The translations under genes and the position numbers were made by a program. Of a stretch of 64,000 nt of DNA, positions 46,219 through 56,581 are shown in pieces; the first letter of the stretch is position 1, and every line of letters begins with the position of its first letter. Below the pieces are notes generated by a model, which searched no databases, was not told the DNA's origin, and was given only the letters and a program-made list of their open reading frames with translations. This stretch comes from Nostoc sp. HK-01 (GTDB lineage: Bacteria > Cyanobacteriota > Cyanobacteriia > Cyanobacteriales > Nostocaceae): positions 5,195,001 through 5,259,000 of the forward strand of contig AP018318.1 of assembly GCA_003990705.1 (NCBI GenBank). The letters are read 5' to 3'.

Positions 46219-47019
46219 TTAATTAGCACCCTGTCTTTTCGACTTCATTCTTAAAGCCAATACAAGTGTAGCCGCAATCCCAACAACTGCACTTGGTTCA
46301 GGAACAGAGGTTGTATCATTTACATATTTGGCGCTGGCTACGTTATTGACAGATTCTGCATTAGTTATATCAACCAACATTTTTTCAGTATTGTCACTGT
46401 AAAAAATATCGTTAACCGCTAAGAATAAAAACTTAGCATTGGTGGGAATCTTAATTGTCATCTCGCCTAAGATTCCAAACACACCATCAAACAATGTTTT
46501 TTGACCGCAAGTTCTAGTAGGGTCGCTCAAACTTGCACCATCACACATATAAGCATTTTTTGCTGAATCAAATGTAGCGCCAGCGGCATAACTGGAATCA
46601 AATAAAGTATTAGAAGTCCAGCTTGCTTCTGTATAGCCATACTTACTCGCCTCTTCAGAATCAAGGCTAATAGCATCAGCCACGCGCTGTTGAAAAGACG
46701 AATTAAGCAATGTATCTGACGCACTGAAGACCCCAATCATATCGTTTCTTTGTCCAGGGTTCCAAACACTCCAGTTAAATGCACCAGATGTACTTAAACG
46801 AATTGTATTTCCAGCTTCAAGACCCAAATCTGCTAAAGAGATTGCTTTAGTATTACCAGCAATTGTCTGAACACCATTGTAATAAGTTGTATCAGACTGG
46901 GTTTTCAAAAAAGTATAGGTAGAGTCAATCTCAAATGATGCTGCTTGAGCTTTAGCATTAAATAAAGTACCTAATCCAACTAGGCTGGAAACCATTAAAA
47001 TACGCCAGATTTTATTCAT
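46219..47019 (-). CDS. PEP-CTERM exported protein
   Basis: 266 residues with a signal peptide (ILMVSSLVGLGTLFNAKAQA), a beta-rich domain (FEIDSTYTFLK ... FLFLAVNDIFYSD) and a C-terminal sorting tail VPEPSAVVGIAATLVLALRM followed by KSKRQG. The ligand or role is unknown. It is the second PEP-CTERM protein in the window; they share only the tail type. No exosortase is adjacent. Confidence 0.88.
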   Translation of the reverse strand: MNKIWRILMVSSLVGLGTLFNAKAQAASFEIDSTYTFLKTQSDTTYYNGVQTIAGNTKAISLADLGLEAGNTIRLSTSGAFNWSVWNPGQRNDMIGVFSASDTLLNSSFQQRVADAISLDSEEASKYGYTEASWTSNTLFDSSYAAGATFDSAKNAYMCDGASLSDPTRTCGQKTLFDGVFGILGEMTIKIPTNAKFLFLAVNDIFYSDNTEKMLVDITNAESVNNVASAKYVNDTTSVPEPSAVVGIAATLVLALRMKSKRQGAN

Positions 47020-47320
47020 TTTCTTATACTCATTTCCGACTTCTCTAGCATAAGGAATAAGTTCCGTAGAATGTATAAATTCTTTTATGTATTAAGCAAA
47101 TTTAGAATAAACTTTATCCTACTATTTTGGTTTGTTTTCTCAGTATATTTCTGTGTCTACTATCTCAAATAAATAATATTTTTAATACTTTATACTCAGT
47201 ACTTATACGACAGGATACTTACAATTTATCGAAACTTATTATCTTCTCTATCTCGAACCTATCCACTACAAATTGGCTATGAGCCAATAGAACTAAAAGT
47301 TCTGCTATGACATAGCCAGT

Positions 47321-47356
47321 GCGATCGCAATTTAATCAAAAAAATTGGGCGATCGC
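47321..47356. repeat. HIP1-pair hairpin
   Basis: GCGATCGCAATTT (47321-47333) can pair with AAATT (47342-47346) and GCGATCGC (47349-47356), with a two-base GG bulge. Both arms are HIP1 copies. Confidence 0.55.
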
Positions 47357-47506
47357 ACCTATAATGCAAACTAGCGATCGTCCAAATAAATGTTTACAAT
47401 AAAAATTTTTCTATTGCTGTGGGGTTACATTTTTCTTAAAGTACGCCTTCTAACTTGATATCAGTGGACGAGAGAGCTAATACTTAGGAGCGATCGCACT
47501 TTAATA

Positions 47507-47546
47507 TAAAAAGCGATCGCATCTATAAAACAAGAGATGCGATCGC
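47507..47546 (-). terminator. Intrinsic terminator of ndhN built from two HIP1 copies
   Basis: AGATGCGATCGC and GCGATCGCATCT (47513-47524 with 47535-47546) form a perfect 12-bp stem. On the minus strand the stem is followed by TTTTTATATT. It lies 20 bp behind the ndhN stop. Confidence 0.8.
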
Positions 47547-47567
47547 CCAAAGATTAATCCAAAATAA

Positions 47568-48056
47568 TTACACAGCCTGAGAACTAACCGCGAAGGTAGC
47601 TGTCAAAGGCTTCCAGTTGAAAGCACGACTACCGCCTCTTTCCACCACTACTTTTACCTTTGGTTCCAATTTAGGCAATTCTGCTAAAAACTCAATTTCT
47701 TGGTCAGACAGAATATGCCCTTCAATAATCCACAAAACCAAACCCTTAGATTTGGGTGGTAGCTGTTCTAACTGATAGTTAACAATTGGAGGTAAATAAT
47801 AGACATTACCCACAGCCGCACCACTACCAGAACTTTTCTTACCCAGATGCGGTGGTCTGACTCCATGAACTCCTGTGAGATAAGCAGCCACATCGCCCAA
47901 TCCCCTAGCAGTCATATTTAACGTCACATAGCCAGCTGCACGCAGTCGGCGGCGATATCGACCTTCAAAACCTCCCTCTAAAGGGACGTACGTACCGAGA
48001 GCGCCAAATTTTTCCAAATCTCGGATGAAACCATTGCCAGTGGTAATTAGAGCCAT
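47568..48056 (-). CDS. ndhN: NAD(P)H-quinone oxidoreductase subunit N
   Basis: 162 residues that match the NdhN subunit found only in the NDH-1 complex of cyanobacteria and chloroplasts: FIRDLEKFGALGTYVPLEGG, YRRRLRAAGY, GVHGVRPPHLGKK, QLEQLPPKSKGLVLWIIEGH and a terminal VKVVVERGG. It is a hydrophilic-arm subunit on the thylakoid surface, used in cyclic electron flow and respiration. It is diverged across a large gap from the ribosomal cluster. A HIP1-built terminator follows it. Confidence 0.97.
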   Translation of the reverse strand: MALITTGNGFIRDLEKFGALGTYVPLEGGFEGRYRRRLRAAGYVTLNMTARGLGDVAAYLTGVHGVRPPHLGKKSSGSGAAVGNVYYLPPIVNYQLEQLPPKSKGLVLWIIEGHILSDQEIEFLAELPKLEPKVKVVVERGGSRAFNWKPLTATFAVSSQAV

Positions 48057-48998
48057 AGATTTTTGTTTATCCTATCCCACTTACATATCTCTATTATTTA
48101 CTGTTAAGTAAAATATTTAAGGTGCTGTAGGATAGTAACTAGTCCAAAACAGCCAAAAGCCTTGACTGACAAGGCAAATCTCTTCAGACAACTGGCCTCT
48201 AATAATTTATTCGCTCAATAATTCAATAATATATATGTGGTCTTGACTCGCCAAAGCCTTGTCACAAACTATCTTGCAAAATACTCGACAAATATCATCA
48301 CCCTCATCTATAATGTGAGATTGTGACCAAATGGCAAAATAGCGCTTTTCTTTTTCATTTGTATGGGGATAACATTTAACAGCTGATTGAGTAGAATCAG
48401 GTTACGATTTAGCCCAAGATGGCAAGAGACTGCTAAACTAAGAAAGCCTGAATGTTCACTAACAAAATTATGGCTAAGTAATCAAAGCCATAAGCAGGGT
48501 AGAATTTATATTCCATTCTGTAACCCGGATAAACTAGGCAAAATCTTGAACAATAGTTTAAGGTGATGTTTAAAGTAGAAACTGAGTCGTAATACTAGCG
48601 CTGTAGTAATACAAAAATCTTAGTTATCAGGATACTGAGTGGTAAATAACTACTTAAGTCCTTCTACAAAATGGAGACAACCAAAAGAGCCGTCTCCAGA
48701 ATGTGCCTAAGCAATTGCTTGGACGAAAGCATTGCTGCACAAAGTGCAAAGCTTTAGAGCATTGCCTTAAAGTCAAAAGTTTGTAATTCCTTTGGGAATT
48801 CAACTCTTGGCTGTTTTAGTAAGCAACTGAATTCAAGTAAACGGATTCACTAAAAAGTAAGGGAACGGTTTTTGTTTTCCGGATAAGAGAAAGCAGTAAT
48901 TACTGCTGGAAATTGCTGAGGATCGTCCTCCCTCAGTCGGAACATCGCCGAATATCCCCATGAATCTGCTCAGTAAGTAAAAAGGAGAACCAGTTACT
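48057..48998 (+). promoter_or_regulatory. Gene-free leader region of the ribosomal-protein cluster
   Basis: 942 bp between ndhN and rplC. The last 330 bp are rich in hairpins: TGGAGAC/GTCTCCA (48672-48698), GCAATTGCTT/AAGCATTGC (48711-48735), AATTCC/GGAATT (48785-48800), GCAGTAATTACTGC (48893-48906) and CTGAGG/CCTCAG (48916-48936). A long structured 5' leader for the cluster is likely; the promoter position is not identified. No ORF is supported. Confidence 0.5.
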
Positions 48999-49634
48999 GT
49001 GTCTGTAGGTATTCTCGGCACCAAACTGGGCATGACCCAAGTATTTGACGAAGCAGGAGCAGCAATTCCTGTCACAGTCATTCAAGCGGGGCCATGCACT
49101 GTTACCCAAGTTAAAACAAAACAAACTGATGGTTACGCCGCCATTCAACTTGGTTACGGCGAAGTCAAACCAAAAGCACTCAACAAACCCTTGTTGGGTC
49201 ACTTAGCAAAATCATCAGCCCCAGCTTTACGTCACCTGAGTGAGTTTCGCACAGATAATTCTGGCGAATACACATTAGGACAAGAAATTAAAGCAGATAT
49301 TTTTAGTGCTGGTCAAATCGTAGATGTAATCGGTACAAGCATCGGTCGCGGTTTTGCAGGCAACCAAAAACGGAATAACTTTGGTCGCGGGCCAATGTCT
49401 CACGGTTCCAAAAACCACAGAGCGCCCGGTTCCATTGGTGCTGGTACAACACCCGGTCGTGTGTATCCAGGAAAAAGAATGGCAGGGCGTTTGGGTGGTA
49501 CCCGCGTCACCATTAGTAAATTGACAGTTGTGCGTGTAGACGCAGAACGCAACTTGTTACTCATTAAAGGAGCAATCCCTGGTAAACCAGGTGCCTTAGT
49601 GAGTGTCGTACCTGCAAAGAAAGTTGGTAAATAG
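48999..49634 (+). CDS. rplC: 50S ribosomal protein L3
   Basis: 211 residues, canonical L3: [17 protein letters not shown] start, then GKGFAG-type core ([19 protein letters not shown]), [13 protein letters not shown] and [13 protein letters not shown]3 is an early assembly protein near the peptidyl-transferase centre. Translation starts at GTG 48999, preceded by AAGGAG 11 nt upstream. It is the first gene of the cluster: rpsJ (S10), which often leads this operon in other bacteria, is absent. Confidence 0.98.
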   Translation: MSVGILGTKLGMTQVFDEAGAAIPVTVIQAGPCTVTQVKTKQTDGYAAIQLGYGEVKPKALNKPLLGHLAKSSAPALRHLSEFRTDNSGEYTLGQEIKADIFSAGQIVDVIGTSIGRGFAGNQKRNNFGRGPMSHGSKNHRAPGSIGAGTTPGRVYPGKRMAGRLGGTRVTISKLTVVRVDAERNLLLIKGAIPGKPGALVSVVPAKKVGK

Positions 49635-49739
49635 TCAATGGTCAATGGTCATTAGTCATGAGTCATTAGTCATTAGCTAAAGACAAATGACAAAGAACAA
49701 ATGACAAATGACAAAGGACAAATGACAAAGGACAAAAAA
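49635..49739. repeat. Heptamer repeats between rplC and rplD
   Basis: About 100 bp of tandem heptamers, (TCAATGG), (TCATTAG) and (CAAATGA/CAAAGGA) types, fill the rplC-rplD spacer up to the rplD start codon. They extend an open frame 13 codons upstream of the true start. Confidence 0.85.
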
Positions 49740-50372
49740 ATGGTTGAGACTGTAGTTAAAAACTGGCAAGGAGAGGAAGTTGGACAAAAAACGTTCGACT
49801 TACGGGTTGCCAAAGAAGAAACAGCGGCGCATATTGTACACCGCGCCTTAGTTAGACAAACGACCAACGCTCGTCAAGGAACTGCTAGTACAAAAACTCG
49901 CTCGGAAGTTCGAGGTGGTGGACGCAAACCTTGGCGGCAAAAAGGTACAGGTCGCGCTCGTGCAGGTTCTATTCGTTCGCCATTATGGCGTGGTGGTGGT
50001 GTGATCTTTGGGCCAAAACCCAGAGAATACGACCTCAAAATGAACCGTAAAGAACGGCGGTTAGCATTACGGACAGCTTTCGTAAGTCGTGCTGATGACT
50101 TAATTGTGGTAGAGGAATTCAGTAACGAACTTTCTCGCCCGAAAACGAAGGACTTAGTTGCCGCTTTGGCGCGTTGGGGAGCAAATCCAGAGCAAAAGAG
50201 CTTATTAATTTTGTCTGATCTTGCCGATACCATTTATCTGTCTGGACGCAACGTAGAAAATTTAAAAATTATTGCAGCAGATCAGCTCAATGTTTATGAC
50301 TTGCTGCACGCTGACAAAATTGTAGTCACCGCACCAGCATTAGAAAAAATCCAGGAGGTCTACAGTGCCTAA
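49740..50372 (+). CDS. rplD: 50S ribosomal protein L4
   Basis: 210 residues, the usual L4 length. [20 protein letters not shown] is the exit-tunnel loop; [12 protein letters not shown] and the [11 protein letters not shown] end are typical. L4 lines the nascent-peptide tunnel and in E. coli also represses its operon. ATG 49740 is chosen because upstream in-frame codons (from 49701) are encoded by heptamer repeats and match no L4. It overlaps rplW by 8 bp. Confidence 0.98.
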   Translation: MVETVVKNWQGEEVGQKTFDLRVAKEETAAHIVHRALVRQTTNARQGTASTKTRSEVRGGGRKPWRQKGTGRARAGSIRSPLWRGGGVIFGPKPREYDLKMNRKERRLALRTAFVSRADDLIVVEEFSNELSRPKTKDLVAALARWGANPEQKSLLILSDLADTIYLSGRNVENLKIIAADQLNVYDLLHADKIVVTAPALEKIQEVYSA

Positions 50373-50679
50373 AATTGACCCCCGTGATCTGCCTGACTTG
50401 GTGCGTCGCCCAATTGTTACTGAAAAAGCGACGATTCTGATGGAACAGAATCAATACACTTTTGAAGTAGTACTTAAAGCAACCAAGCCAAATATTAAAG
50501 CAGCGATCGAAGACTTGTTTCAAGTCAAGGTAGTCAAAATTAATACTGCTACACAGCCACGTAAAAAACGTCGTGTTGGCAAATTTGTTGGCTACAAGCC
50601 TCAATATAAAAAAGCTATTGTCACCGTCTCACCTGGGGACGCACAGAAGATTAGACAGATTCTATTCCCAGAGGTCTAA
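50365..50679 (+). CDS. rplW: 50S ribosomal protein L23
   Basis: 104 residues. L23 sits at the tunnel exit and docks trigger factor and [42 protein letters not shown] and the basic loop with [11 protein letters not shown] are typical. GTG 50365 overlaps the rplD end and has AGGAGG 7-8 nt upstream, so translation is probably coupled to rplD. Confidence 0.98.
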   Translation: MPKIDPRDLPDLVRRPIVTEKATILMEQNQYTFEVVLKATKPNIKAAIEDLFQVKVVKINTATQPRKKRRVGKFVGYKPQYKKAIVTVSPGDAQKIRQILFPEV

Positions 50680-50685
50680 CACAAG

Positions 50686-51549
50686 ATGGGTACTCGTTCT
50701 TATCGCCCTTATACCCCCAGCACTCGTCAAGTTACTATCTCCGACTTTTCAGAAATTACCAAAACTGAGCCGGAAAAGTCTCTGACAGTTTATATCCATC
50801 GCGCCAAAGGTCGCAATAATCAAGGGCGGATAACCAGCCGTCGTCGGGGTGGCGGACACAAAAAACTTTATCGCATTATCGATTTTAAAAGAGATAAGCG
50901 AAACATTCCCGCTACAGTATTAGCAATTGAGTACGATCCCAACCGGAACGCTCGCATTGCCTTGCTGCAATATCAGGATGGGGAAAAACGCTACATTCTC
51001 CAACCCAATGGATTGACTGTAGGTAAAACTTTAATTGCTGGCCCTGAGTCTCCTATTGAAGATGGTAACGCCTTGCCATTGGCAAACATTCCTTTGGGTA
51101 CAAGCGTTCATAACGTTGAGCTTACCGCTGGTAAAGGTGGTCAAATTGTCCGTTCTGCTGGCGCTACAGCCCAAGTAGTTGCAAAAGAAGGTAATTATGT
51201 AACTCTCAAGTTACCTTCTGGAGAAGTGCGGATGGTGCGACGTGAATGCTACGCCACCATCGGTCAAGTAGGCAACACCGATGCGAGAAACTTGAGTGCA
51301 GGTAAAGCTGGACGCAACCGTTGGAAAGGTCGCCGTCCAAAGGTCAGAGGTAGCGTTATGAACCCAGTGGATCACCCACATGGTGGTGGTGAAGGTAGAG
51401 CGCCCATTGGGAGATCTGGCCCAGTCACACCTTGGGGTAAACCAACATTGGGAGCCAAGACACGCAAACCCAAGAAACCTAGCAGTAAGTTGATTGTGCG
51501 TCGTCGGCGCAAATCTTCCAAACGTGGTCGTGGTGGTCGTCAGTCTTAA
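50686..51549 (+). CDS. rplB: 50S ribosomal protein L2
   Basis: 287 residues. L2 helps join the subunits and shape the peptidyl-transferase centre. Motifs: [33 protein letters not shown]-like GTSVHNVEL, and the signature [15 protein letters not shown] near residue 225, with the basic C-terminus KRGRGGRQS. It starts 6 bp after rplW. Confidence 0.98.
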   Translation: MGTRSYRPYTPSTRQVTISDFSEITKTEPEKSLTVYIHRAKGRNNQGRITSRRRGGGHKKLYRIIDFKRDKRNIPATVLAIEYDPNRNARIALLQYQDGEKRYILQPNGLTVGKTLIAGPESPIEDGNALPLANIPLGTSVHNVELTAGKGGQIVRSAGATAQVVAKEGNYVTLKLPSGEVRMVRRECYATIGQVGNTDARNLSAGKAGRNRWKGRRPKVRGSVMNPVDHPHGGGEGRAPIGRSGPVTPWGKPTLGAKTRKPKKPSSKLIVRRRRKSSKRGRGGRQS

Positions 51550-51646
51550 AATTTTAGATTTCAAAATTTGGATTTTAGATTGATACATGATCCGAAGTCC
51601 AAATTAATAAATCCAAAATCCCAAATCCTAAATCTTAAATTTAACT

Positions 51647-51925
51647 ATGGGTCGTTCACTAAAAAAAGGGCCTTTCGTTGCCGATCATTTACTCAGCAAA
51701 ATTGAAAAGCTGAATGATAGAAACGAAAAACAAGTTATTAAAACTTGGTCAAGAGCATCAACAATTCTGCCCCAAATGGTAGGACACACTATTGCTGTTC
51801 ATAATGGCAGACAGCACGTACCTGTATTTATCAGTGATCAAATGGTAGGACACAAGTTGGGAGAATTTGCCCCAACACGCACCTACAGGGGTCATGGCAA
51901 AAGTGACAAAAAAGCGGGTAGATAA
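51647..51925 (+). CDS. rpsS: 30S ribosomal protein S19
   Basis: 92 residues. S19 forms a head complex with S13 that contacts the A-site region. [35 protein letters not shown] and [17 protein letters not shown] are diagnostic. A 97-bp A/T-rich spacer with repeats of the AAATCCAAAATC type separates it from rplB. Confidence 0.98.
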   Translation: MGRSLKKGPFVADHLLSKIEKLNDRNEKQVIKTWSRASTILPQMVGHTIAVHNGRQHVPVFISDQMVGHKLGEFAPTRTYRGHGKSDKKAGR

Positions 51926-52013
51926 GAAAGAGTCCAAAGTCAAAAGTCAATAGTCAAGAGTCCCAACAAATGACCATTGACCATTGACCATTGACCATTG
52001 ACCGACTCAAGGA
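51926..52013. repeat. Heptamer repeats between rpsS and rplV
   Basis: Tandem AAAGTCC/AAAGTCA and (TTGACCA)n heptamers in the 95-bp rpsS-rplV spacer; four consecutive TTGACCA-type units are visible (about 51968-52002). Confidence 0.85.
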
Positions 52014-52020
52014 GAAAAAC

Positions 52021-52380
52021 ATGGCAACTAATACTACAGAAGTAAAAGCGATCGCCCGTTACATACGTATGTCTCCCTTTAAGGTGCGTCGTGTACTTGA
52101 TCAAATTCGGGGGCGGTCTTATAGAGAAGCGCTGATAATCCTGGAATTCATGCCTTATCGGGCTTGTGAACCAGTACTGAAACTGATCAGAAGCGCAGCC
52201 GCAAATGCTGAACATAATGCAGGTCTAGACCGCGCTCAACTGGTGATTACCCAAGCATATGCTGATCAAGGCCCAGTCCTAAAACGTTTCCAACCTAGAG
52301 CGCAAGGTCGAGCTTACCAAATTCGCAAACCTACATGTCACATCACAGTAGCTGTAGCTGCTGGCGACACTGCGGAATAA
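52021..52380 (+). CDS. rplV: 50S ribosomal protein L22
   Basis: 119 residues. L22 has a long beta hairpin into the exit tunnel. [37 protein letters not shown] and [15 protein letters not shown] are typical. ATG 52021 with AAGGAG upstream is chosen; the extra in-frame codons back to 51991 are repeat-derived. rpsC begins 27 bp after. Confidence 0.98.
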   Translation: MATNTTEVKAIARYIRMSPFKVRRVLDQIRGRSYREALIILEFMPYRACEPVLKLIRSAAANAEHNAGLDRAQLVITQAYADQGPVLKRFQPRAQGRAYQIRKPTCHITVAVAAGDTAE

Positions 52381-52406
52381 TTACCAGAACTTTAGAGGAA
52401 GCATTT

Positions 52407-53162
52407 GTGGGACAAAAAATTCATCCAGTTGGCTTTCGCCTCGGAATTACCCAAGAACACCAATCCCGTTGGTACGCAGATCCTGAACGCTATCCAGAAC
52501 TTTTACAAGAAGATCACAAACTTCGTAAGTATATAGAACAAAAACTGGGTAGACTTGCTCAAAATAATGCTGGCATTTCTGAAGTCAGAATTGAGCGCAA
52601 AGCAGATCAAATTGATTTAGAAGTGCGGACAGCACGCCCAGGAGTAGTCGTAGGACGTGGTGGACAAGGTATCGAATCCTTACGCACCGGACTACAAGAT
52701 TTGTTGGGTAGCAATCGCCAAATTCGGATCAACGTTGTCGAAGTACAACGAGTTGATGCTGATGCTTACTTAATTTCGGAATACATTGCTCAACAACTAG
52801 AACGCCGCGTTTCCTTCCGTCGCGTAGTCCGCCAAGCAATTCAACGGGCGCAACGCGCTGGAATTCAAGGAATTAAAATTCAAGTCAGTGGTCGGCTCAA
52901 CGGTGCAGAAATTGCTCGGACAGAGTGGACGCGTGAAGGTAGAGTACCCTTACACACCTTGCGGGCTGACATTGATTACGCTTACTGCACAGCAAAAACT
53001 GTTTACGGTATTTTGGGCATCAAAGTGTGGGTATTTAAAGGAGAAATTATTCCTGGACAGGAAGAAACTCAACCCCAACCCACAACCCGCGAACGTGAAC
53101 CTCGTCGCCGCCAACAACAGCGCCGTCGCCAGCAGTTTGAAGACCGTTCCAATGAAGGATAG
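52407..53162 (+). CDS. rpsC: 30S ribosomal protein S3
   Basis: 251 residues: N-terminal KH domain ([26 protein letters not shown] as the GXXG-like loop) and C-terminal S3 domain ([28 protein letters not shown]-like end). S3 forms part of the mRNA entry channel. GTG 52407, preceded by GAGGAA, gives the canonical MGQKIHP. The long basic C-terminal tail ([11 protein letters not shown]) is a cyanobacterial-looking extension. Confidence 0.98.
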   Translation: MGQKIHPVGFRLGITQEHQSRWYADPERYPELLQEDHKLRKYIEQKLGRLAQNNAGISEVRIERKADQIDLEVRTARPGVVVGRGGQGIESLRTGLQDLLGSNRQIRINVVEVQRVDADAYLISEYIAQQLERRVSFRRVVRQAIQRAQRAGIQGIKIQVSGRLNGAEIARTEWTREGRVPLHTLRADIDYAYCTAKTVYGILGIKVWVFKGEIIPGQEETQPQPTTREREPRRRQQQRRRQQFEDRSNEG

Positions 53163-53205
53163 TCAATATTGACTATTGACCCTTGACCCTTGACCCTTGA
53201 CAAAT
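53163..53205. repeat. Heptamer repeats between rpsC and rplP
   Basis: (TTGACCC)n with TTGACTA variants fill the 44-bp spacer; three successive TTGACCC units are clear. Confidence 0.85.
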
Positions 53206-53206
53206 C

Positions 53207-53635
53207 ATGTTAAGTCCTAGAAGAACTAAATTCCGCAAACAACAGCGCGGGCGGATGGCGGGTCTAGCCCATCGGGGTAGCACCCTCAACTTTGGTGATT
53301 TTGCACTCCAAGCACAAGAACCAGCTTGGATAACCTCTCGGCAAATTGAGGCTTCCCGTCGGGCGATGACTCGTTATATTCGTCGGGGTGGCAAAATCTG
53401 GATTCGGATTTTCCCCGATAAACCTGTTACCATGCGTCCCGCAGAAACCCGGATGGGTTCTGGTAAAGGTAATCCAGAATTTTGGGTAGCTGTAGTTAAA
53501 CCAGGGCGGATTTTGTTTGAAATCGCTGGTGTTTCGGAAGAAATTGCCCGTGAGGCTATGCGCCTAGCTGCATTTAAGCTGCCAATTAAAACCAAATTTA
53601 TTGTGCGCCCTCAAATAGAAGAGGAGCAGGAGTAG
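53207..53635 (+). CDS. rplP: 50S ribosomal protein L16
   Basis: 142 residues. L16 contacts the A-site tRNA elbow. [39 protein letters not shown]-like core, [21 protein letters not shown] and [11 protein letters not shown] are typical. It starts 2 bp after the repeat spacer and ends 3 bp before rpmC. Confidence 0.98.
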   Translation: MLSPRRTKFRKQQRGRMAGLAHRGSTLNFGDFALQAQEPAWITSRQIEASRRAMTRYIRRGGKIWIRIFPDKPVTMRPAETRMGSGKGNPEFWVAVVKPGRILFEIAGVSEEIAREAMRLAAFKLPIKTKFIVRPQIEEEQE

Positions 53636-53638
53636 GTT

Positions 53639-53866
53639 ATGCCGCTTCCCAAGATTTCAGAAGCTAGAGAATTAAGTGACGAGAAATTATCTGAGGAAAT
53701 TATCGCCACTAAAAGACAACTGTTTCAGTTGCGCTTGCAAAAGGCAACCAGACAACTAGAAAAACCTCACCAATTCCGCCATGCTCGCCATCGCCTCGCC
53801 CAACTCTTAACGGTAGAGGGGGAACGCAAACGGGCAGCAAATCAACCGGTTAAGGAAGAAAAATAA
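53639..53866 (+). CDS. rpmC: 50S ribosomal protein L29
   Basis: 75 residues. L29 lies at the tunnel exit beside L23. MPLPKISEARELSDEKL, LFQLRLQKATRQLEKPHQFR and RLAQLLTV make the two-helix fold obvious. It is tightly packed between rplP and rpsQ. Confidence 0.97.
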   Translation: MPLPKISEARELSDEKLSEEIIATKRQLFQLRLQKATRQLEKPHQFRHARHRLAQLLTVEGERKRAANQPVKEEK

Positions 53867-53872
53867 GAGATT

Positions 53873-54121
53873 ATGGCAATCAAAGAACGAGTTGGCTTGG
53901 TAGTGAGCGACAAAATGCAGAAAACAGTGGTAGTTGCCATTGAAAACCGCGCTCCCCATCCCAAGTACGGCAAGATTGTAGTGAAAACCCGCCGCTATAA
54001 AGCTCACGATGAAGAAAATAAATGCAAAGTGGGCGATCGCGTGCGGATTCAGGAAACCAGACCCCTGAGCAAAACCAAGCGCTGGCAAGTCACAGAAATC
54101 CTCAACACTAAAAATTCATAA
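53873..54121 (+). CDS. rpsQ: 30S ribosomal protein S17
   Basis: 82 residues. S17 is a primary 16S rRNA binder of the lower body. [60 protein letters not shown] are typical. It lies 6 bp after rpmC. Confidence 0.98.
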   Translation: MAIKERVGLVVSDKMQKTVVVAIENRAPHPKYGKIVVKTRRYKAHDEENKCKVGDRVRIQETRPLSKTKRWQVTEILNTKNS

Positions 54122-54160
54122 GTTGTTATTCAACTAGCAACTGCACAAGGGAGACCAATT

Positions 54161-54529
54161 GTGATTCAACCCCAAACTTACTTGAATGTGGCAGATAACA
54201 GCGGCGCTCGTAAACTGATGTGTATCCGAGTCCTAGGCGCGGGTAACAGTCGTTACGGTTTTATCGGCGACAAAATTATTGCTGTTGTCAAAGATGCTAT
54301 TCCTAACATGGCTGTGAAAAAATCAGATGTTGTGGAAGCTGTGATTGTTCGTACTCGTCATAACATTCATCGTGATAGCGGTATGACTATCCGCTTTGAT
54401 GATAATGCCGCAGTGATCATCAACAAAGATGGTAATCCCAGAGGCACACGGGTATTTGGCCCAGTAGCACGGGAATTACGAGACAAAAACTTTACTAAAA
54501 TTGTTTCCTTAGCCCCGGAGGTGCTGTAA
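54161..54529 (+). CDS. rplN: 50S ribosomal protein L14
   Basis: 122 residues. L14 forms part of the intersubunit bridge. [40 protein letters not shown]-like VIVRTRHNI and [14 protein letters not shown] are typical. The start is GTG 54161 with GGGAGA upstream. Its TAA overlaps the ATG of rplX (TAATG), so translation is coupled. Confidence 0.98.
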   Translation: MIQPQTYLNVADNSGARKLMCIRVLGAGNSRYGFIGDKIIAVVKDAIPNMAVKKSDVVEAVIVRTRHNIHRDSGMTIRFDDNAAVIINKDGNPRGTRVFGPVARELRDKNFTKIVSLAPEVL

Positions 54530-54873
54530 TGGCAAGGCAAAAGGAAAAAGAATTTCATAAAATGCACGTCAAAACTGGCGACACTGTGCAAGTGATTGCT
54601 GGCAAAGACAAAGGCAAAGTTGGCGAAATCATTAAAGCATTGCCGGAACTGAGCAAAGTTGTTGTTAAAGGTGTCAACATTAAGACTAAGCACCTTAAAC
54701 CCCAACAAGAAGGGGAATCTGGGCGGATCATGACTCAGGAGTACCCGATCCATAGTTCTAATGTGATGCTCTATTCCACAAAACAAAATGTCGCTAGTCG
54801 CGTTTGCTATACCTTTACACCAGAAGGTAAGAAGGTGAGAAAACTCAAAAAAACTGGCGAGATTATTGATTAA
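54529..54873 (+). CDS. rplX: 50S ribosomal protein L24
   Basis: 114 residues. L24 starts 50S assembly. The KOW motif appears as [21 protein letters not shown] and is followed by [15 protein letters not shown] and ESGRI. The start overlaps the rplN stop by one base. Confidence 0.98.
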   Translation: MARQKEKEFHKMHVKTGDTVQVIAGKDKGKVGEIIKALPELSKVVVKGVNIKTKHLKPQQEGESGRIMTQEYPIHSSNVMLYSTKQNVASRVCYTFTPEGKKVRKLKKTGEIID

Positions 54874-54970
54874 GGATGAATGTAAAGCCTGAAGTCTAAA
54901 TACTCCTTATTTTATCTTCATCCTTCATAATCTTCCCTGACCAAGACCAGGGATAACAGGACAAAAAACT

Positions 54971-55519
54971 ATGGCGACAACAAGACTCAAAACCTTATAT
55001 CGAGAGACAATCGTCCCTAAACTGACAAACCAGTTTCAATACACCAACGTTCATCAAGTACCGAAGGTGATTAAAGTTACTGTTAATAGAGGTTTGGGCG
55101 AAGCCGCACAAAACGCTAAGTCGCTGGAAGCTTCTATCAACGAAATTGCACTGATTACAGGTCAAAAACCTGTAGTTACAAGGGCGAAAAAAGCGATCGC
55201 AGGCTTTAAAATTCGTCAAGGTATGCCAGTCGGGATTATGGTCACTCTCAGAGGCGAGAGAATGTATGCTTTTCTCGATCGTCTGATCAGCTTGACACTA
55301 CCGAGAATTCGTGACTTTCGAGGTATTAGTCCTAAAAGTTTTGACGGACGCGGTAACTATACTCTAGGCGTAAGAGAACAGCTAATATTTCCAGAAGTCG
55401 AATACGATAGCATTGATCAAGTTCGCGGTCTGGATATTTCCATCATTACTACAGCAAAAAATGACGAAGAGGGCCGCGCTTTACTCAAAGAATTGGGAAT
55501 GCCCTTTCGCGATCAATAA
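54971..55519 (+). CDS. rplE: 50S ribosomal protein L5
   Basis: 182 residues. L5 binds 5S rRNA in the central protuberance. [49 protein letters not shown] and [17 protein letters not shown] are typical. A 97-bp spacer after rplX is A/T-rich and has no clear repeat or terminator. Confidence 0.98.
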   Translation: MATTRLKTLYRETIVPKLTNQFQYTNVHQVPKVIKVTVNRGLGEAAQNAKSLEASINEIALITGQKPVVTRAKKAIAGFKIRQGMPVGIMVTLRGERMYAFLDRLISLTLPRIRDFRGISPKSFDGRGNYTLGVREQLIFPEVEYDSIDQVRGLDISIITTAKNDEEGRALLKELGMPFRDQ

Positions 55520-55539
55520 GTTCATCTAAAGAGGGAACG

Positions 55540-55941
55540 ATGGCGGCTAACGACACAATTGCAGATATGCTGACGCGCATCCGCAATGCCAACATGGCAA
55601 GGCATCAAACAACACAAGTGCCAGCCACTAAAATGACCCGTAGTATTGCCAAAGTACTACAGGAAGAAGGATTTATTTCGGAATTTTCAGAAACCGGAGA
55701 AGGCGTAAAACGTCATCTGGTGGTTGCCTTAAAATACAAGGGTAAAAATCGTCAGCCTTTGATTACCGCCTTAAAACGGGTGAGTAAACCAGGTTTACGC
55801 GTTTATTCCAACCGAAAAGACTTACCCAGAGTACTAGGCGGCATCGGTATTGCCATTATTTCTACATCTAGTGGCATTATGACCGATCGCGAAGCTCGCC
55901 GTCAGAACTTGGGTGGTGAAGTACTTTGCTACGTCTGGTAG
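55540..55941 (+). CDS. rpsH: 30S ribosomal protein S8
   Basis: 133 residues. S8 is a central-domain 16S binder. [42 protein letters not shown] and [23 protein letters not shown] are typical. In most bacteria rpsN (S14) lies between rplE and rpsH; here rplE and rpsH are only 20 bp apart and rpsN is absent. Confidence 0.98.
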   Translation: MAANDTIADMLTRIRNANMARHQTTQVPATKMTRSIAKVLQEEGFISEFSETGEGVKRHLVVALKYKGKNRQPLITALKRVSKPGLRVYSNRKDLPRVLGGIGIAIISTSSGIMTDREARRQNLGGEVLCYVW

Positions 55942-56029
55942 AAGTTATAAAGTCAAAAGTCAAAAGTCAAAAGTCAAAAGCCTTTACTGTTGACTATGGA
56001 CTTTAGACAAAGAACAAAGGACAAAAGAT
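55942..56029. repeat. Heptamer repeats between rpsH and rplF
   Basis: (AAAAGTC)n, at least four perfect units (about 55954-55980), with CAAAGAA/CAAAGGA variants before the rplF start. Confidence 0.85.
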
Positions 56030-56030
56030 C

Positions 56031-56579
56031 ATGTCTCGTATTGGTAAACGACCAATTACTATTCCCGCCAAAGTGCAAATCACCATTGATGGCACAAAGG
56101 TTGTAGTTAAAGGCCCCAAAGGTGAACTTTCACGAGATCTACCTGTTAACGTGACAGTGAGTCAAGAAGGGGAAACCTTACAAGTAGTTCGTAAAGATGA
56201 TTCCCGTACCTCTCGCCAAATGCACGGTTTAAGCCGGACATTGGTAGCCAATATGGTAGAGGGAGTTTCCCAAGGTTTTCAACGTCGTTTGGAAATTCAA
56301 GGGGTTGGTTATCGAGCGCAAGTACAAGGGCGTAACCTAGTTTTAAACATGGGTTTCAGCCATCAAGTAAACATTGAGCCACCAGATGGAATTCAGTTTG
56401 CTGTAGAAGGTAACACTAACGTCATAGTTAGCGGCTATGACAAAGAAATAGTGGGTAATACAGCTGCTAAAATTCGTGCCGTCAGACCACCAGAACCTTA
56501 CAAAGGTAAAGGTATTCGCTATGCGGGTGAAGTAGTCAGACGCAAAGCTGGTAAGACCGGAGGTAAAGGTAAGAAATAA
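56031..56579 (+). CDS. rplF: 50S ribosomal protein L6
   Basis: 182 residues. L6 supports the factor-binding region. [50 protein letters not shown] and [15 protein letters not shown] are typical. It ends 2 bp before rplR. Confidence 0.98.
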   Translation: MSRIGKRPITIPAKVQITIDGTKVVVKGPKGELSRDLPVNVTVSQEGETLQVVRKDDSRTSRQMHGLSRTLVANMVEGVSQGFQRRLEIQGVGYRAQVQGRNLVLNMGFSHQVNIEPPDGIQFAVEGNTNVIVSGYDKEIVGNTAAKIRAVRPPEPYKGKGIRYAGEVVRRKAGKTGGKGKK

Positions 56580-56581
56580 AC

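Larger units (their letters stand above)
47020..47567. other. Gap with clustered HIP1 sites
   Basis: 548 bp between ndhN and the PEP-CTERM gene (both minus strand). Within 226 bp there are five perfect GCGATCGC (47321, 47349, 47490, 47513, 47539) and one 7-of-8 copy near 47374, several of them paired as hairpin arms (see 47321-47356 and 47507-47546). No gene is supported. The PEP-CTERM promoter is expected at its left side. Confidence 0.6.

Noticed and set aside
46219-47019. Exosortase system around the PEP-CTERM genes
   Set aside because: Neither PEP-CTERM gene has an exosortase or EPS gene next to it, so only substrates are present here.
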